Below, in pieces: positions 36,163 through 44,768 of a DNA stretch of 64,000 bases (positions within the stretch are counted from its first letter, which is position 1; each line of letters starts with the position of its first letter). Below the pieces are notes generated by a model. That model was given only the letters and a program-made list of their open reading frames with translations. It was not told the DNA's origin and made no database searches. This stretch comes from Pseudomonadota bacterium (lineage in GTDB: Bacteria; Pseudomonadota; Alphaproteobacteria; Acetobacterales; Acetobacteraceae). The position numbers and the translations under genes were made by a program. The stretch lies in NCBI GenBank assembly GCA_018240405.1, contig JAFEFW010000001.1, positions 1 to 64,000 on the forward strand. The letters are read 5' to 3'.

Positions 36163-36978
36163 CTAATCCGCCGCGATCGATACGCCACCAAGGCGCTGTG
36201 CCTCGGCGTAGCCTCGTACCACGTCGCCGAACTGCTCAAAAATCGCGCGCGAAACGCCATCGGTGCGCCAGTCATATTCCGGGTGCCACTGCACGCCCAC
36301 GGCGTAGCCAGGGCAGGGACCATCGGGTCCGGCAACCACCCGCACGGCTTCAATCGTGCCGTCCGGCGCCACCGCCTCCACCGTCAGGCCAGGCGCCAGT
36401 TCATTCACGCCCTGGTTATGCAGCGAGTTCACACCAACCTCGGTCGCACCGGCCAGTTTGTGCAGCCAGCCGCCGGGCGTGATCCGCACGGCGTGAGCCT
36501 TGCCCTGGCGGATGCGGGAGGACGGCTGCATCGGCGTCGAATGGTCGAATCGGTCCGGCAAGTCCTGCAGCCGCTGATGCAGCGAGCCGCCAAGGGCGAC
36601 GTTCAGTTCCTGAAAGCCGCGGCAGATCGCCAGCAGCGGCACGCCCCGGCATACCGCTGCCCTGATCAGCGGCAGCGTGATGCCGTCCCGGGCGGGGTCT
36701 TCCCAGGTGCCCTCGGCATGCGGCGGACCGTTATACAGCGTCGGGTGTACGTTGGACCGGCTGCCCGTCAGGATGATGCCGTCCAGCCGCTCCAGCAGCG
36801 TCTCAATATCTGCCATCGGGCCGTTGGCCGGCAATAGGACAGGCACGCCGCCAATGACCTCATCCGTCGCCTTCACGTACGTGTCCGAGGCGGCGTGGTT
36901 GGGCATGCCGAACACGCCGAACTGCTTCGTGCAGCAACTGATGCCAATCAACGGCTTGACGACGCGAGGTGACCTCAT
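36163..36978 (-). CDS. Gamma-glutamyl-gamma-aminobutyrate hydrolase-like class I amidotransferase (PuuD family)
   Basis: About 271 residues of the peptidase C26 family, which hydrolyse gamma-glutamyl bonds, as PuuD does in putrescine breakdown. The nucleophile Cys is in LLAICRGFQELNVALGG and the catalytic His/Glu in GVQWHPEYD. An N-terminal PLIGISCC and the GIILTGSRSNVHP loop match. ATG 36978 gives the usual start; the frame extends to 37011. No other putrescine genes are near, so the natural gamma-glutamyl substrate is uncertain. Confidence 0.9.
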   Translation of the reverse strand: MRSPRVVKPLIGISCCTKQFGVFGMPNHAASDTYVKATDEVIGGVPVLLPANGPMADIETLLERLDGIILTGSRSNVHPTLYNGPPHAEGTWEDPARDGITLPLIRAAVCRGVPLLAICRGFQELNVALGGSLHQRLQDLPDRFDHSTPMQPSSRIRQGKAHAVRITPGGWLHKLAGATEVGVNSLHNQGVNELAPGLTVEAVAPDGTIEAVRVVAGPDGPCPGYAVGVQWHPEYDWRTDGVSRAIFEQFGDVVRGYAEAQRLGGVSIAAD

Positions 36979-37069
36979 GGCGGGAAGAACCATCCCCCAG
37001 ATTCGCGGCAAAAAGAAGACATTTTCATATCACCGACGCACATGATCGTCGCGCCGTGTCCTGGCTGCG

Positions 37070-37693
37070 TCAACCCTTGCGGGCCGCCGGAGGCGCAAGC
37101 TGCTCGAACAGCGCCGGGTCGAAGCGTCCGCCGAGCGCAATATTGGTCAGCGTGACATGTGTTTCACGTCGCTGTGCGTCCACCACCACCCATTGCCGCA
37201 GCGCCAACGGCTGGTCGGTAAAGATCAGCGTCAGCGAGCCGTCGCCCGGGCTGTCGGTACGCACCAGCGTCATCTGCAGTTGGCCGGGCAGGCGCTGGAT
37301 CGCCGTCACAGTGACATTGCCGGACAATGCAACGTTCTCCGCCAGCAGGATGCCGAGCGGCGTGCGCGAGAGCGGCACATTTGTTGTCTGCTGCAACGAG
37401 GAGTCGTTGAAAGTCAGCACGCCGTGCGCGGCAACCAGCAGGAACGGCGCCGGCGGATCATACTGGAAGCGCATCTTGCCCGGTCGGTCGACCCAGGCGG
37501 TGCCCTGGGAGATGCCGCCATCCGGCGCCACTTGATAGAATTGTGCCTTCAATGTCCGCAGCCCGTTCAGATAGGCCTCGACGCGGGAGATGTCGGCCTG
37601 GTCCTGGGGCGAGCGTACATCAAGCGCGGCGTGGGCGGAGAGGCTGAATGGAAACAGCGCGGCCGTGGCCAGCGCGAGACGTCGGGTGAGCAT
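37070..37693 (-). CDS. lolA: Outer-membrane lipoprotein carrier protein LolA
   Basis: Periplasmic chaperone that carries lipoproteins from LolCDE to the outer membrane. The protein has about 207 residues with a signal peptide (LALATAALFPFSLSAHA, about 1-23). The mature part has the LolA beta-barrel pattern: FYQVAPDGGISQGTAWVDRPGKMRFQY and TFNDSSLQQTTNVPLSRTPLGILL are typical of alphaproteobacterial LolA. ATG 37693 places the signal peptide at the terminus; the longer frame to 37744 would bury it. Confidence 0.88.
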   Translation of the reverse strand: MLTRRLALATAALFPFSLSAHAALDVRSPQDQADISRVEAYLNGLRTLKAQFYQVAPDGGISQGTAWVDRPGKMRFQYDPPAPFLLVAAHGVLTFNDSSLQQTTNVPLSRTPLGILLAENVALSGNVTVTAIQRLPGQLQMTLVRTDSPGDGSLTLIFTDQPLALRQWVVVDAQRRETHVTLTNIALGGRFDPALFEQLAPPAARKG

Positions 37694-38349
37694 GAGCTCG
37701 ATTTGGGCGTTTCCCACGCCGAATGCAATTTTCGTTGTGTTCATGTGGTGGCGCGGCTGCGGCGGGGCATCGGTGGAAACCGCCGATGAAGGGGATGAAC
37801 GCCGATGACCGGCGGCGCGGCGTGTGGCGTACCTCTGCTTCAGACGTGCAACGCGTTTTCGATTAGCCGGCTCCGGGCGGCGGTGGACGCTTAATACTGG
37901 CGGTTCCCGTCCGCTCGTATGTTGATTGAGCGCAGGCTCTTTGGAGGTCGCGTGGCAGCATGGCGGATCGGCCGACCCTGGGCAACGCCCGGTGGGAAGC
38001 GTGGCCGCATCTACCTCATATTAAACAATGTCATAGTACACATCGCACCGGCGGCGCCTGGAAGGCAGTTTGCCGTAGCGCCCGCTGCTCTCTCGTCGCC
38101 GCTGGCTCCGCAGGCGGCCGGGTGGTCCCCGTGTGGCCGCATCGTGCGGCACCCGCGGCCCGACCGGCGCAAATCTCAGCGGAGCGGCGTCGAGCAAAAG
38201 CTCCCCTTCATCGTCCCCCGCAACCGTTGAGTGATATCGAACGTCCGATCGATGATCGGCGTTCATCCTCTTCATCAGCGGTTCAATACGCCGTCAGGAG
38301 GACGAGCCAGCGCCCTGCGCCTGGAGCTGCCAAGTGGCATGACAGGACG
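37694..38349. other. 656-base stretch without a recognisable gene
   Basis: Open frames here, in both directions, are of the random kind seen in GC-rich DNA: no ribosome sites and no family motifs. A small symmetric site, CCGATC-GAT-GATCGG, lies at 38244-38258. The lolA promoter should be at the left end. The length is unusual for this compact window, so an RNA gene or a decayed gene is possible. Confidence 0.4.
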
Positions 38350-38811
38350 TTATCGCGCCTTTACCGGCCGATTGGCATGGCTGGTCTGCGGCACGCCACG
38401 GTTCAGCGACAAATGCGTGTGCACGCCCAACCACTCGCCGTCGGCACTGCGGTGGAACACCATGGTCGCGCGTCCGGGCCGGTCGAAGGGCTTGCCCTCG
38501 GGATCATAGCCGGTGCTGGTCCAGGGTGCGATCACCACCGCCATGGTCCCATCAGCCGAGGCCAGCACCTGCGTCGCGTCAAGGGTGAAGCGGAAGTCAC
38601 TGGTCCGCGGCCAAACATTGTCCCACTGCGTGGCAATCCAGGCCTCACGATCGGGCAGCACGTCCTGGTGCGTGCCGAAGGCCAGAATTTGCGGATGGAA
38701 CATCGGGCGTGCCGCGGCGTAATCGACCTCTTGCACATAGCCGGAGAATGTCTCCAGCCAGCGCAGAAAGAATGCTCTGGTCTCGGCATTGGCCAGTGGC
38801 AGTCCGGTCAT
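38350..38811 (-). CDS. NTF2/SnoaL-like fold protein
   Basis: 153 residues, one cone-shaped NTF2-like domain: a helical start (TRAFFLRWLETFSGYVQ), then VDYAAARPMFHPQILAFGTHQDVLPDREAW and strands with the Trp-containing WTSTGYDPEGKPFDRPGRATMVFHRSADGEWLGVHTH pattern cut into the usual sheet. The family includes enzymes (isomerases, hydrolases) and binding proteins, so no reaction is assigned. Stand-alone, leftward. Confidence 0.8.
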   Translation of the reverse strand: MTGLPLANAETRAFFLRWLETFSGYVQEVDYAAARPMFHPQILAFGTHQDVLPDREAWIATQWDNVWPRTSDFRFTLDATQVLASADGTMAVVIAPWTSTGYDPEGKPFDRPGRATMVFHRSADGEWLGVHTHLSLNRGVPQTSHANRPVKAR

Positions 38812-38955
38812 GATGGCGCCCTATCTCCCCGACATTCCGCCATGGAATGCGCCGCTCCGTCGGCTGAGGATAGCGCGCGCCACGGGCAGCTGGAAGGGGC
38901 GCCGCTACGGCAGCCACCGACCGGAGATCTCCGGCAAACGGCCGGTTGCTGCGGT

Positions 38956-39288
38956 TCAGCCGACCGCGAGCAGTTCCACGTCGAACACCAGCGTCGCATT
39001 CGGCGGGATCACGCCGCCGGCGCCACGTGCGCCGTAGCCGAGTTCCGGCGGAATGGTCAGGCGGCGCTGTCCGCCGACCTGCATACCAGCGACGCCCTGG
39101 TCCCAGCCCTGGATGACGTGACCCGCGCCAAGCTGGAACTGGAACGGCTCGTTGCGGTCGCGCGAGCTATCGAACTTGCGGCCCTTGGTTTCCGGTGCGG
39201 CGGCATCAAACAGCCAGCCGGTGTAGTGCACGGTCACCGTCTGGCCGGCGGTCGCGGTGGCGCCAGTGCCCTGAATAAGGTCGGTCAT
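38956..39288 (-). CDS. FKBP-type peptidyl-prolyl cis-trans isomerase
   Basis: 110 residues, exactly one FKBP domain: [58 protein letters not shown] and [14 protein letters not shown]. It catalyses proline isomerisation in protein folding. No signal peptide, so cytoplasmic. ATG 39288 is the true start; the open frame continues upstream to 40044 but is antisense or non-coding there. Confidence 0.95.
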   Translation of the reverse strand: MTDLIQGTGATATAGQTVTVHYTGWLFDAAAPETKGRKFDSSRDRNEPFQFQLGAGHVIQGWDQGVAGMQVGGQRRLTIPPELGYGARGAGGVIPPNATLVFDVELLAVG

Positions 39289-39620
39289 GCTCTGTGCAGT
39301 CCTTTCTGCTGTGCCGTCGCCGGAGTCCTGTGCCGGGGCCGACCCGCGTCTGTAGCACGGATGGGCCGATGGGGAATGGGAGGGAACCGCCACGTGGCGG
39401 CTTGAAACGCCAAGCGGCGAAGCGCGCCAGGGCGTTGTCGCTGGTGTGGCCCCGGATACAGCAGGAACGTTTCCTGGGCATGACCCGCAACGTCCTGGCG
39501 TCCTTTGCTTGGCGTTGAAGCACCCAAGCCAGCCGTGGACACCGGCCTGTCCCTGTCCCTTGTCCCTGGCCACGGACCGGTGCTTCACGCTGTCCCGCCG
39601 ACGTCGCCGGCGATCACATG
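39289..39620. other. 332-base gap with several inverted repeats, no gene
   Basis: Holds a perfect 14-base palindrome (CCGCCACGTGGCGG, 39387-39400), CAGGAA-CGT-TTCCTG (39462-39476), and a wider pair AACGCCAAGC (39406) / GCTTGGCGTT (39507) that could bracket a structured RNA of about 110 bases. Frames show no gene. The fkpA-like gene's promoter is expected at the left. Confidence 0.35.
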
Positions 39621-40526
39621 TTAATGGTTCAGCACGATCACCAGCACCCCGGCCACCACCAGGACCAAGCCAAACACGTCGCTCCGTTTCAAGCGTTCGT
39701 GCAGGTAGAAACGGCTGAACAGCAGGGTGAACACGATCTCGATCTGCCCGACCGCGCGCACCAGAGCCACATCGGCCATGGCGAAGGCGGTGAACCAGCA
39801 GGCGGAGCCGACCCCCGATAGCGTACCGGCCCACATCGAACTGCGCCAGGTGGTGAACACCTTGCGCAACTGCTCCGGCTCCCGCCACGCCAGCCAAGTA
39901 CCCTGCATGACGGTCTGCATCGTGTTCGTCACCAGCACGCCGAACAGCGCCTTCACCACGATGTTGGGGTCGGGCAGCGACTGGTTCGCCAGCTTGATGA
40001 AGACGGTGGTGAAGGCGAACAGGAACCCGGCCCCCAGGCCGCACAGCGCCGCCGGCTGGAACGTCGCGGCCAGCAACTCGCGCGGCTTCAGCCCACGGCC
40101 GGCCAGCGACAGCGTCATCACCCCTGCCAGCCCCAGGGCGATGCCGGCCCAGGCGAGGGGACGCAGGATCTCATGCAGGATGACCAGCGCGACGATGGCG
40201 CTCTGCGCCACCTCGGTTTTTGAATAGGCCGTGCCGACAGCGAAGTTGCGGTAGCCGAAGGACATGATCAGCAGGTTGGTCGCCAGGATCTGCAGCAGCC
40301 CGGCGGCGGCGGAGTAGAGCAGGAACGGCGTGTTCGGTGTCAGCGGCCCGTGCCCGGTAAGCAGCAATGCGCCGAAATAGATCACCAGCGCAGTCGGCGC
40401 ACCGTAGAGGAAACGGACGAAGCCAGCGCCGTTGACCGACAGCAGGTGGCGCAACTTCTGCTGCAAGGCAGTGCGCCAGCACTGCAGCAGCGCCGCACCG
40501 ATAGTGATGGGAATCCAGAAGGGCAT
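39621..40526 (-). CDS. EamA/DMT-superfamily transporter
   Basis: About 301 residues with roughly ten hydrophobic segments arranged as two EamA repeats; the second repeat has [35 protein letters not shown] and ends with a short VLVIVLNH tail. DMT proteins export or import small metabolites such as amino acids. The start is taken at ATG 40526 ([10 protein letters not shown]), where the first membrane segment begins; the frame up to 40751 encodes an unlikely charged leader that overlaps imuA. It is convergent with nothing; it diverges from imuA. Confidence 0.88.
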   Translation of the reverse strand: MPFWIPITIGAALLQCWRTALQQKLRHLLSVNGAGFVRFLYGAPTALVIYFGALLLTGHGPLTPNTPFLLYSAAAGLLQILATNLLIMSFGYRNFAVGTAYSKTEVAQSAIVALVILHEILRPLAWAGIALGLAGVMTLSLAGRGLKPRELLAATFQPAALCGLGAGFLFAFTTVFIKLANQSLPDPNIVVKALFGVLVTNTMQTVMQGTWLAWREPEQLRKVFTTWRSSMWAGTLSGVGSACWFTAFAMADVALVRAVGQIEIVFTLLFSRFYLHERLKRSDVFGLVLVVAGVLVIVLNH

Positions 40527-40732
40527 CAGGCGGCGCCGTAGGCTGCGGGTCTGGCGAGCAGCCCGCTTTCTGTCGCTGACATCACGGCGTCTCCAAAGCT
40601 CGACCTGATCCAATCGGTGGCGGAAAGGCAAGTCAACCCTGGTGCATGGCTGGATACAGCGTCGCGGATCCCAAGCGGGTTTGATCATGCCGCTTGATTC
40701 TCGACTCGACTCCGAGACGGGGCTGCTTTTAT

Positions 40733-40747
40733 GTTCCTGATATGTTC
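40733..40747. promoter_or_regulatory. LexA (SOS) box of imuA
   Basis: GTTC-CTGATAT-GTTC matches the alphaproteobacterial LexA consensus GTTC-N7-GTTC exactly. It lies at the 5' end of imuA, an established SOS-regulated gene, so control by LexA is very likely. Its right half overlaps the ATG at 40742. Confidence 0.85.
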
Positions 40748-41548
40748 CCAAATTTCCCGCAACCCGGTGTCCCCGCGGCGCCTCCGGATCTGCCGCTTCC
40801 CGGTCAGTTGCGCGACCTGCGGGAGCGGGTTGCCATCATTGAACGTACGCATAGCCGAACGGCCACTACATCCCTACTGCCTTTCGGGCACGCTGACATC
40901 GATGGCGTGCTGCCTGGCGGCGGATTGCCGCTGGGCGCGCTGCATGAGGCTGCGTCGGCTGGCCCCGACACCGAACACGCCGCCGCAGCTACGCTATTCA
41001 TTGCCGGCATCCTTGCCCGGCTGGAGGGACCGGTGCTCTGGGTGCTGGAGCAGCCCGACCTGTTTGCCCCCGGTCTTGCCGGCGCCGGGCTGCATCCAGA
41101 CCGGGTTCTATACGCCGAAGCCAGCAAGGCGGTGCTGTCCACGATGGAGGAGGGTCTGCACCATGCTGGCCTTACGGCGGTGGTGGCGGAACTGACCGGA
41201 CGACTAAGCCTGGTCGCCTCGCGCCGGCTGCAACTGGCGGCGGAGCAGAACGGTGTGCTGGCGGTGCTGATCCGCCGCAGCCGCAGCTTCGACGATCCGG
41301 TGCTGCAGCAGCCTTCGGCGGCGGTCACCCGCTGGCGGATTGCCGGCGTGCCGTCGCCGCCGCCGCTGCCGGAATTCCCCGACACGCCTGGCCTGGGTCC
41401 GGCGCGTTGGCGGCTGGACCTGACGCGCTGCCGTGGTGGCGAGGCAGCATCCTGGATCGTGGAGGCATGCGATGCGACGGGTCGTCTCGGTGTGGTTTCC
41501 GACGCTGCCCACCGATCGGATCAGACGCCAGCGCGGGTATCCACCTGA
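40742..41548 (+). CDS. imuA: Mutagenesis protein ImuA (RecA-like fold)
   Basis: First gene of the SOS mutagenesis cassette that, with ImuB and DnaE2, copies damaged DNA. Up to 268 residues. The sequence LPFGHADIDGVLPGGGLPLGALHE is the ImuA hallmark, followed by a RecA-like core (GPVLWVLEQPDLFAPGL, RVLYAEASKAVLSTMEEGL) and the C-terminal WRIAGVPSPPPLP and WRLDLTRCRGGEA blocks. The ATG at 40742 lies within the LexA box, so the transcript may be leaderless or the true start may be further in; a TTG at 40808 is in frame, though without a clear ribosome site. The 3' end overlaps imuB by 77 bases. Confidence 0.88.
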   Translation: MFPNFPQPGVPAAPPDLPLPGQLRDLRERVAIIERTHSRTATTSLLPFGHADIDGVLPGGGLPLGALHEAASAGPDTEHAAAATLFIAGILARLEGPVLWVLEQPDLFAPGLAGAGLHPDRVLYAEASKAVLSTMEEGLHHAGLTAVVAELTGRLSLVASRRLQLAAEQNGVLAVLIRRSRSFDDPVLQQPSAAVTRWRIAGVPSPPPLPEFPDTPGLGPARWRLDLTRCRGGEAASWIVEACDATGRLGVVSDAAHRSDQTPARVST

Positions 41549-43241
41549 GGTATCCGACCTCCACCGTCAGGGCGGCCGCAGGTTCGCCAGGCACGTCTTT
41601 GCTGAAACGTCTCCGCCATCAACCGCGTCGGCACCACACGTCGCGGATGGCCGGCACAACGCCAGTCATGAGAGTGGGGCGATAGCAGCCTCGGCACTGA
41701 GTACCCCTCGCCGTCATGACACGGCGCTCAGCCGCACCATCGGCAATGGCGACCAGGCACAGATTTCGGCGACCCCGAGTGCGGAACCGGCGGATGTGCC
41801 TCCTATCGTCACCGCCGCCCGCGACGGCAATACTCGCCTGCTCGCCGCCGTCGATGCCACTGCGGCTTCCCTTGGCCTGCGTCCGGGGATGCCGTTGACG
41901 CAGGCCAATGTGCGGGTGGCGGGTCTGGAGATCCATGCGGCCGACCCAGACGGCGATGCCAAGGCGCTGCGGCAACTGGCTGCCTGGTGCCTGCGCTATG
42001 CCCCGCTCGCCGCGCCTGATCCGCCGGATGGGCTATGGATCGATGTTACCGGCGCCACACATCTGTGGGAGGGCGAAGCCAACCTGCTGAACGACCTCGT
42101 CAGCCGCTTCTCCGGTCGCGGCCTGGCGGTACGTGCCGCTATCGCCGACACGCCGGGCCTGGCGCATGCGATGGCGCGCTATGCCGCCGATCCTGTGCAC
42201 ATCATACCGCCAGGTGCGCCGCCCCCCGACTTGCCGCTGGCAGCGCTGCGCCTGCCGGAGGAGACTATCGAAGGCCTCCGCCTGGTCGGGTTCGAGCGCA
42301 CCGCGCCGCTTGAAGCCGCGGCCAGGGCGCCGCTGGTTCGCCGTTACGGTACACTGCTGATGACGCGGCTGGACCAATTGGCCGGGCGCGTGTTCGAGCC
42401 AATCCAGCCGATAACACCTGAGGACGCGATTCAGGCGCGGCTGAGCTTTGTCGAGCCGCTGCTGACGGCGACAGCCTTCTCCGCCGTGATCAGCCGGTTG
42501 ACGGTGCTGGTCTGCGGCGATCTGGAACAAGCCGGCTGCGGCGCCCGCAGCCTGGATCTGGCGTTCGAGCGGGTGGACGGATCGGTGCAGGTGTTGCGCA
42601 TCGGCACGGCGCAGCCGAACCGCGACCCGGCCCATCTCGGCCGCATGCTGAATGAGCGGCTGGAGCAGGTCGATCCCGGCCTGGGCGTTGAGGCAATGCG
42701 CCTGCTGGTGGTTCGCGCCGACCAGGTCAGTCTGACGCAGACCCAGGCGGCACTAACCGATGCGCCCTCACCGTCGGATGTGACGCAACTGGTGGATCGG
42801 CTGGCGAACCGGTTGGGTGAGTCGCGGCTGTACCGGATTGAACCGGTAGAGAACTATGTGCCGGAACGCTCTGTCCGCAAAGTGGTGCCGCTGCCGGGCT
42901 GGCGGTTGAACAACCTGCAACTGGGGCCGTCCTGGCCCGAAGATTTTCCACGGCCGGTGCGGCTGCTGAAGCCGCCGCAGCCGATCGAGGCGATGGCGCT
43001 GCCGCCGGACGATCCGCCGCTCGCCTTCACCTGGCGGGGCATCCGCCACCGCGTCCGCCATGCCGACGGGCCGGAACGGATTGCCGGGGAATGGTGGAAA
43101 CGTGAGAGCGAGATGTACGCGGTGCGCGACTACTATCGGGTCGAGGACGAAGATGGCCGGCGCTTCTGGCTGTTTCGACGTGGCGATGGAAGCGACCCGG
43201 CAACTGGCGACATGGGGTGGTTTCTGCACGGGTTTTTTTAG
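41472..43241 (+). CDS. imuB: ImuB, Y-family polymerase-like mutagenesis protein
   Basis: Partner of ImuA and DnaE2 in SOS mutagenesis; ImuB has a Y-family fold but no polymerase activity and bridges to the beta clamp. The protein has 589 residues. It begins RRVVSVWFPTLPTDRIRR, then carries about 75 residues of low-complexity Ala/Ser/His/Pro-rich sequence before the family resumes with VTAARDGNTRLLAAVDATAASLGLRPG. This insert is larger than usual. Palm/thumb blocks (GLWIDVTGATHLWEGE, AAIADTPGLAHAMARYA) lack the acidic pair of active polymerases, as expected. GGAGG precedes ATG 41472. The end FTWRGIRHRVRHADGPERIAGEWW is typical. No dnaE2 follows. Confidence 0.92.
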   Translation: MRRVVSVWFPTLPTDRIRRQRGYPPEVSDLHRQGGRRFARHVFAETSPPSTASAPHVADGRHNASHESGAIAASALSTPRRHDTALSRTIGNGDQAQISATPSAEPADVPPIVTAARDGNTRLLAAVDATAASLGLRPGMPLTQANVRVAGLEIHAADPDGDAKALRQLAAWCLRYAPLAAPDPPDGLWIDVTGATHLWEGEANLLNDLVSRFSGRGLAVRAAIADTPGLAHAMARYAADPVHIIPPGAPPPDLPLAALRLPEETIEGLRLVGFERTAPLEAAARAPLVRRYGTLLMTRLDQLAGRVFEPIQPITPEDAIQARLSFVEPLLTATAFSAVISRLTVLVCGDLEQAGCGARSLDLAFERVDGSVQVLRIGTAQPNRDPAHLGRMLNERLEQVDPGLGVEAMRLLVVRADQVSLTQTQAALTDAPSPSDVTQLVDRLANRLGESRLYRIEPVENYVPERSVRKVVPLPGWRLNNLQLGPSWPEDFPRPVRLLKPPQPIEAMALPPDDPPLAFTWRGIRHRVRHADGPERIAGEWWKRESEMYAVRDYYRVEDEDGRRFWLFRRGDGSDPATGDMGWFLHGFF

Positions 43242-43251
43242 CAGGAGAACG

Positions 43252-43380
43252 ATGCAATATGCTGGCTATTATGAAACAACTGTGACGATTGTCCTCAGCC
43301 TGCACGACGAATGCCTGACCTGGCTGTTCCACGACATTCGCGGCCGGATCAGATGCTTCACATCCTACCTGCGGTTTTGA
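43252..43380 (+). CDS. Candidate 42-residue small ORF behind imuB
   Basis: AGGAGAAC ends two bases before ATG 43252, which lies 10 bases after the imuB stop, so it would share the SOS transcript. The frame encodes MQYAGYYETTVTIVLSLHDE and then a Cys/Trp-containing, partly hydrophobic tail, ending TGA at 43378-43380. The composition looks more protein-like than the surroundings, but no family is recognised. It stands where dnaE2 is often found. Confidence 0.35.
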   Translation: MQYAGYYETTVTIVLSLHDECLTWLFHDIRGRIRCFTSYLRF

Positions 43381-43676
43381 CCATCTCCTGAACCGCCATC
43401 ATGGCTATGGCAGCTGCGGGCACCTCCAGTGCACGCCAGTCCTGCGGACCCGCAGCCACTGCCAGTTGTGCAAATCCATAACTAATTCGATATCGTCATA
43501 ACATCGACGGCACCTAACGACTTTGTGCGTCGCGTCGACGCTATTCGTCGCGTAAGCGATCGAGCCGGCCGCGCCCATGATCGGAACGGCACCACTCACG
43601 TCATAACATGCCGCCGCACATGCTGCGGCGAGCGGCCGGAACCTTGGTGCGAGGCAGGGATCTCAAGATATTTCTG
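43381..43676. other. Gap between imuB group and acyltransferase, no gene seen
   Basis: A 64-codon leftward frame (43405-43599) has no ribosome site and no recognisable motif. The promoter of the acyltransferase gene should be here; depending on its start, the region may include up to 23 extra codons of it. Confidence 0.3.
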
Positions 43677-44729
43677 ATGATAAATAACCAAGATTACACG
43701 ACGACAAGGGCAACCAGCGCCGTTGTCGCCAACCTTGACGCCGTGCGTGGCCTGGCGTGCCTGCTGGTCGTGTCATTTCATGTCGTCGGTGAAACCGAGA
43801 GCAATGGCCTGCGGCTCCCGGCGACGTCGGCCTGGCACCACGCGATGCAAAGCATCGAGTTCCTGAGGATCCCCCTCTTCACCGCCATGTCGGGTTATCT
43901 GTACGCAGGGCGTCGCGTATTGCGTTCCGAGTTCACACAGTTCTGGCAAAAGAAATGGCGCCGGCTGGCAATTCCCTACGTCTTCGTGACGTGCGTGATC
44001 TGGCTGCTGCGAAGCGTCACAGCGGAGAATCCGACGTCGCTGCCTGACGAATTGGTGGCAGCAAGCACCCATCTCTGGTTCCTGCAAGCGCTCTTGCTGC
44101 TGTTCGCGGCAATTTCGATCGCCGACATCATCTTTCGTCCTGGTCCAATTGTCCTCATGCTGGTCGGCCTGGTGGCCATCATGTTGGCTCAGTCGGGACT
44201 GCCGATCACAACGGATTTTGGCCTGGCCGGGGCCTGCTACCTCGCGCCTTATTTCCTGTTCGGCATCATCCTGCGAGAGCACCCGCAATGGCTGCGTGAT
44301 CCACAATCGGGTCTGCTGGCGCTGGGAATAATTCTAATCGTCCTAGCCAGTCAGCAGCTCGGACTGTTTGGCTTGGCGGTTCGGGTGGAGGCATTGCAGT
44401 TGCCGGCGGCACTGGCGGGTCTGGCGGGGGTGGTCTTCTTCCTGCAACGCGTGCCCAACAATCCGCTACTCGCCAGCATCGGGGTGTACTCCTACACAAT
44501 CTATCTCTGGCACGTGCTGGCGAGTGCCTCGGTCAGAGCCGCCCTTGTGAAACTCGGCGTCACCTCGGTGCCGGTCTTGTTCGTCCTGTGCTTTGTAGCG
44601 GCCGTCATCGCGCCCATCGTGCTATATCATGCGGCGCGGCGTATTCCCTGGATCAGCATCGCGGTGACGGGGGAACGAGACCGCGCGTCTCCCCGACAGG
44701 CACGCCGGCCACTGCCTCGGACCGCCTAG
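43677..44729 (+). CDS. Acyltransferase 3 (OafA/YrhL-type) membrane protein
   Basis: About 350 residues with around ten membrane segments. The family motif LDAVRGLACLLVVSFHV at the first segment contains the conserved Arg and the catalytic-type His. Other conserved points are the Arg in KKWRRLAIPYVFV and the FLQALLLLF segment. Such proteins acetylate or succinylate glycans, lipids or peptidoglycan. Start is uncertain (ATG 43677, GTG 43648, ATG 43620 or 43608); none has a strong ribosome site. It stands alone, without polysaccharide genes, and ends facing an MFS gene. Confidence 0.86.
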   Translation: MINNQDYTTTRATSAVVANLDAVRGLACLLVVSFHVVGETESNGLRLPATSAWHHAMQSIEFLRIPLFTAMSGYLYAGRRVLRSEFTQFWQKKWRRLAIPYVFVTCVIWLLRSVTAENPTSLPDELVAASTHLWFLQALLLLFAAISIADIIFRPGPIVLMLVGLVAIMLAQSGLPITTDFGLAGACYLAPYFLFGIILREHPQWLRDPQSGLLALGIILIVLASQQLGLFGLAVRVEALQLPAALAGLAGVVFFLQRVPNNPLLASIGVYSYTIYLWHVLASASVRAALVKLGVTSVPVLFVLCFVAAVIAPIVLYHAARRIPWISIAVTGERDRASPRQARRPLPRTA

Positions 44730-44768
44730 CTCAGGTCCGCGCGTCCCACCCTGTCCGCACGGGCCGCG

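Noticed and set aside
35965-36837. 290-codon + strand frame over the PuuD-like gene
   Set aside because: The opposite strand encodes a clear class I amidotransferase with its catalytic Cys and His.
37960-39405. 481-codon + strand frame
   Set aside because: It runs antisense through the NTF2-like and FKBP genes and has no start signal or motif of its own.
39289-40044. Upstream extension of the FKBP frame to 362 codons
   Set aside because: The extension runs antisense through the DMT transporter region's non-conserved frame and has no motif; the FKBP domain starts precisely at ATG 39288.
43405-43599. 64-codon - strand frame between imuB and the acyltransferase gene
   Set aside because: No ribosome site, no recognisable motif and ordinary chance length for this base composition.
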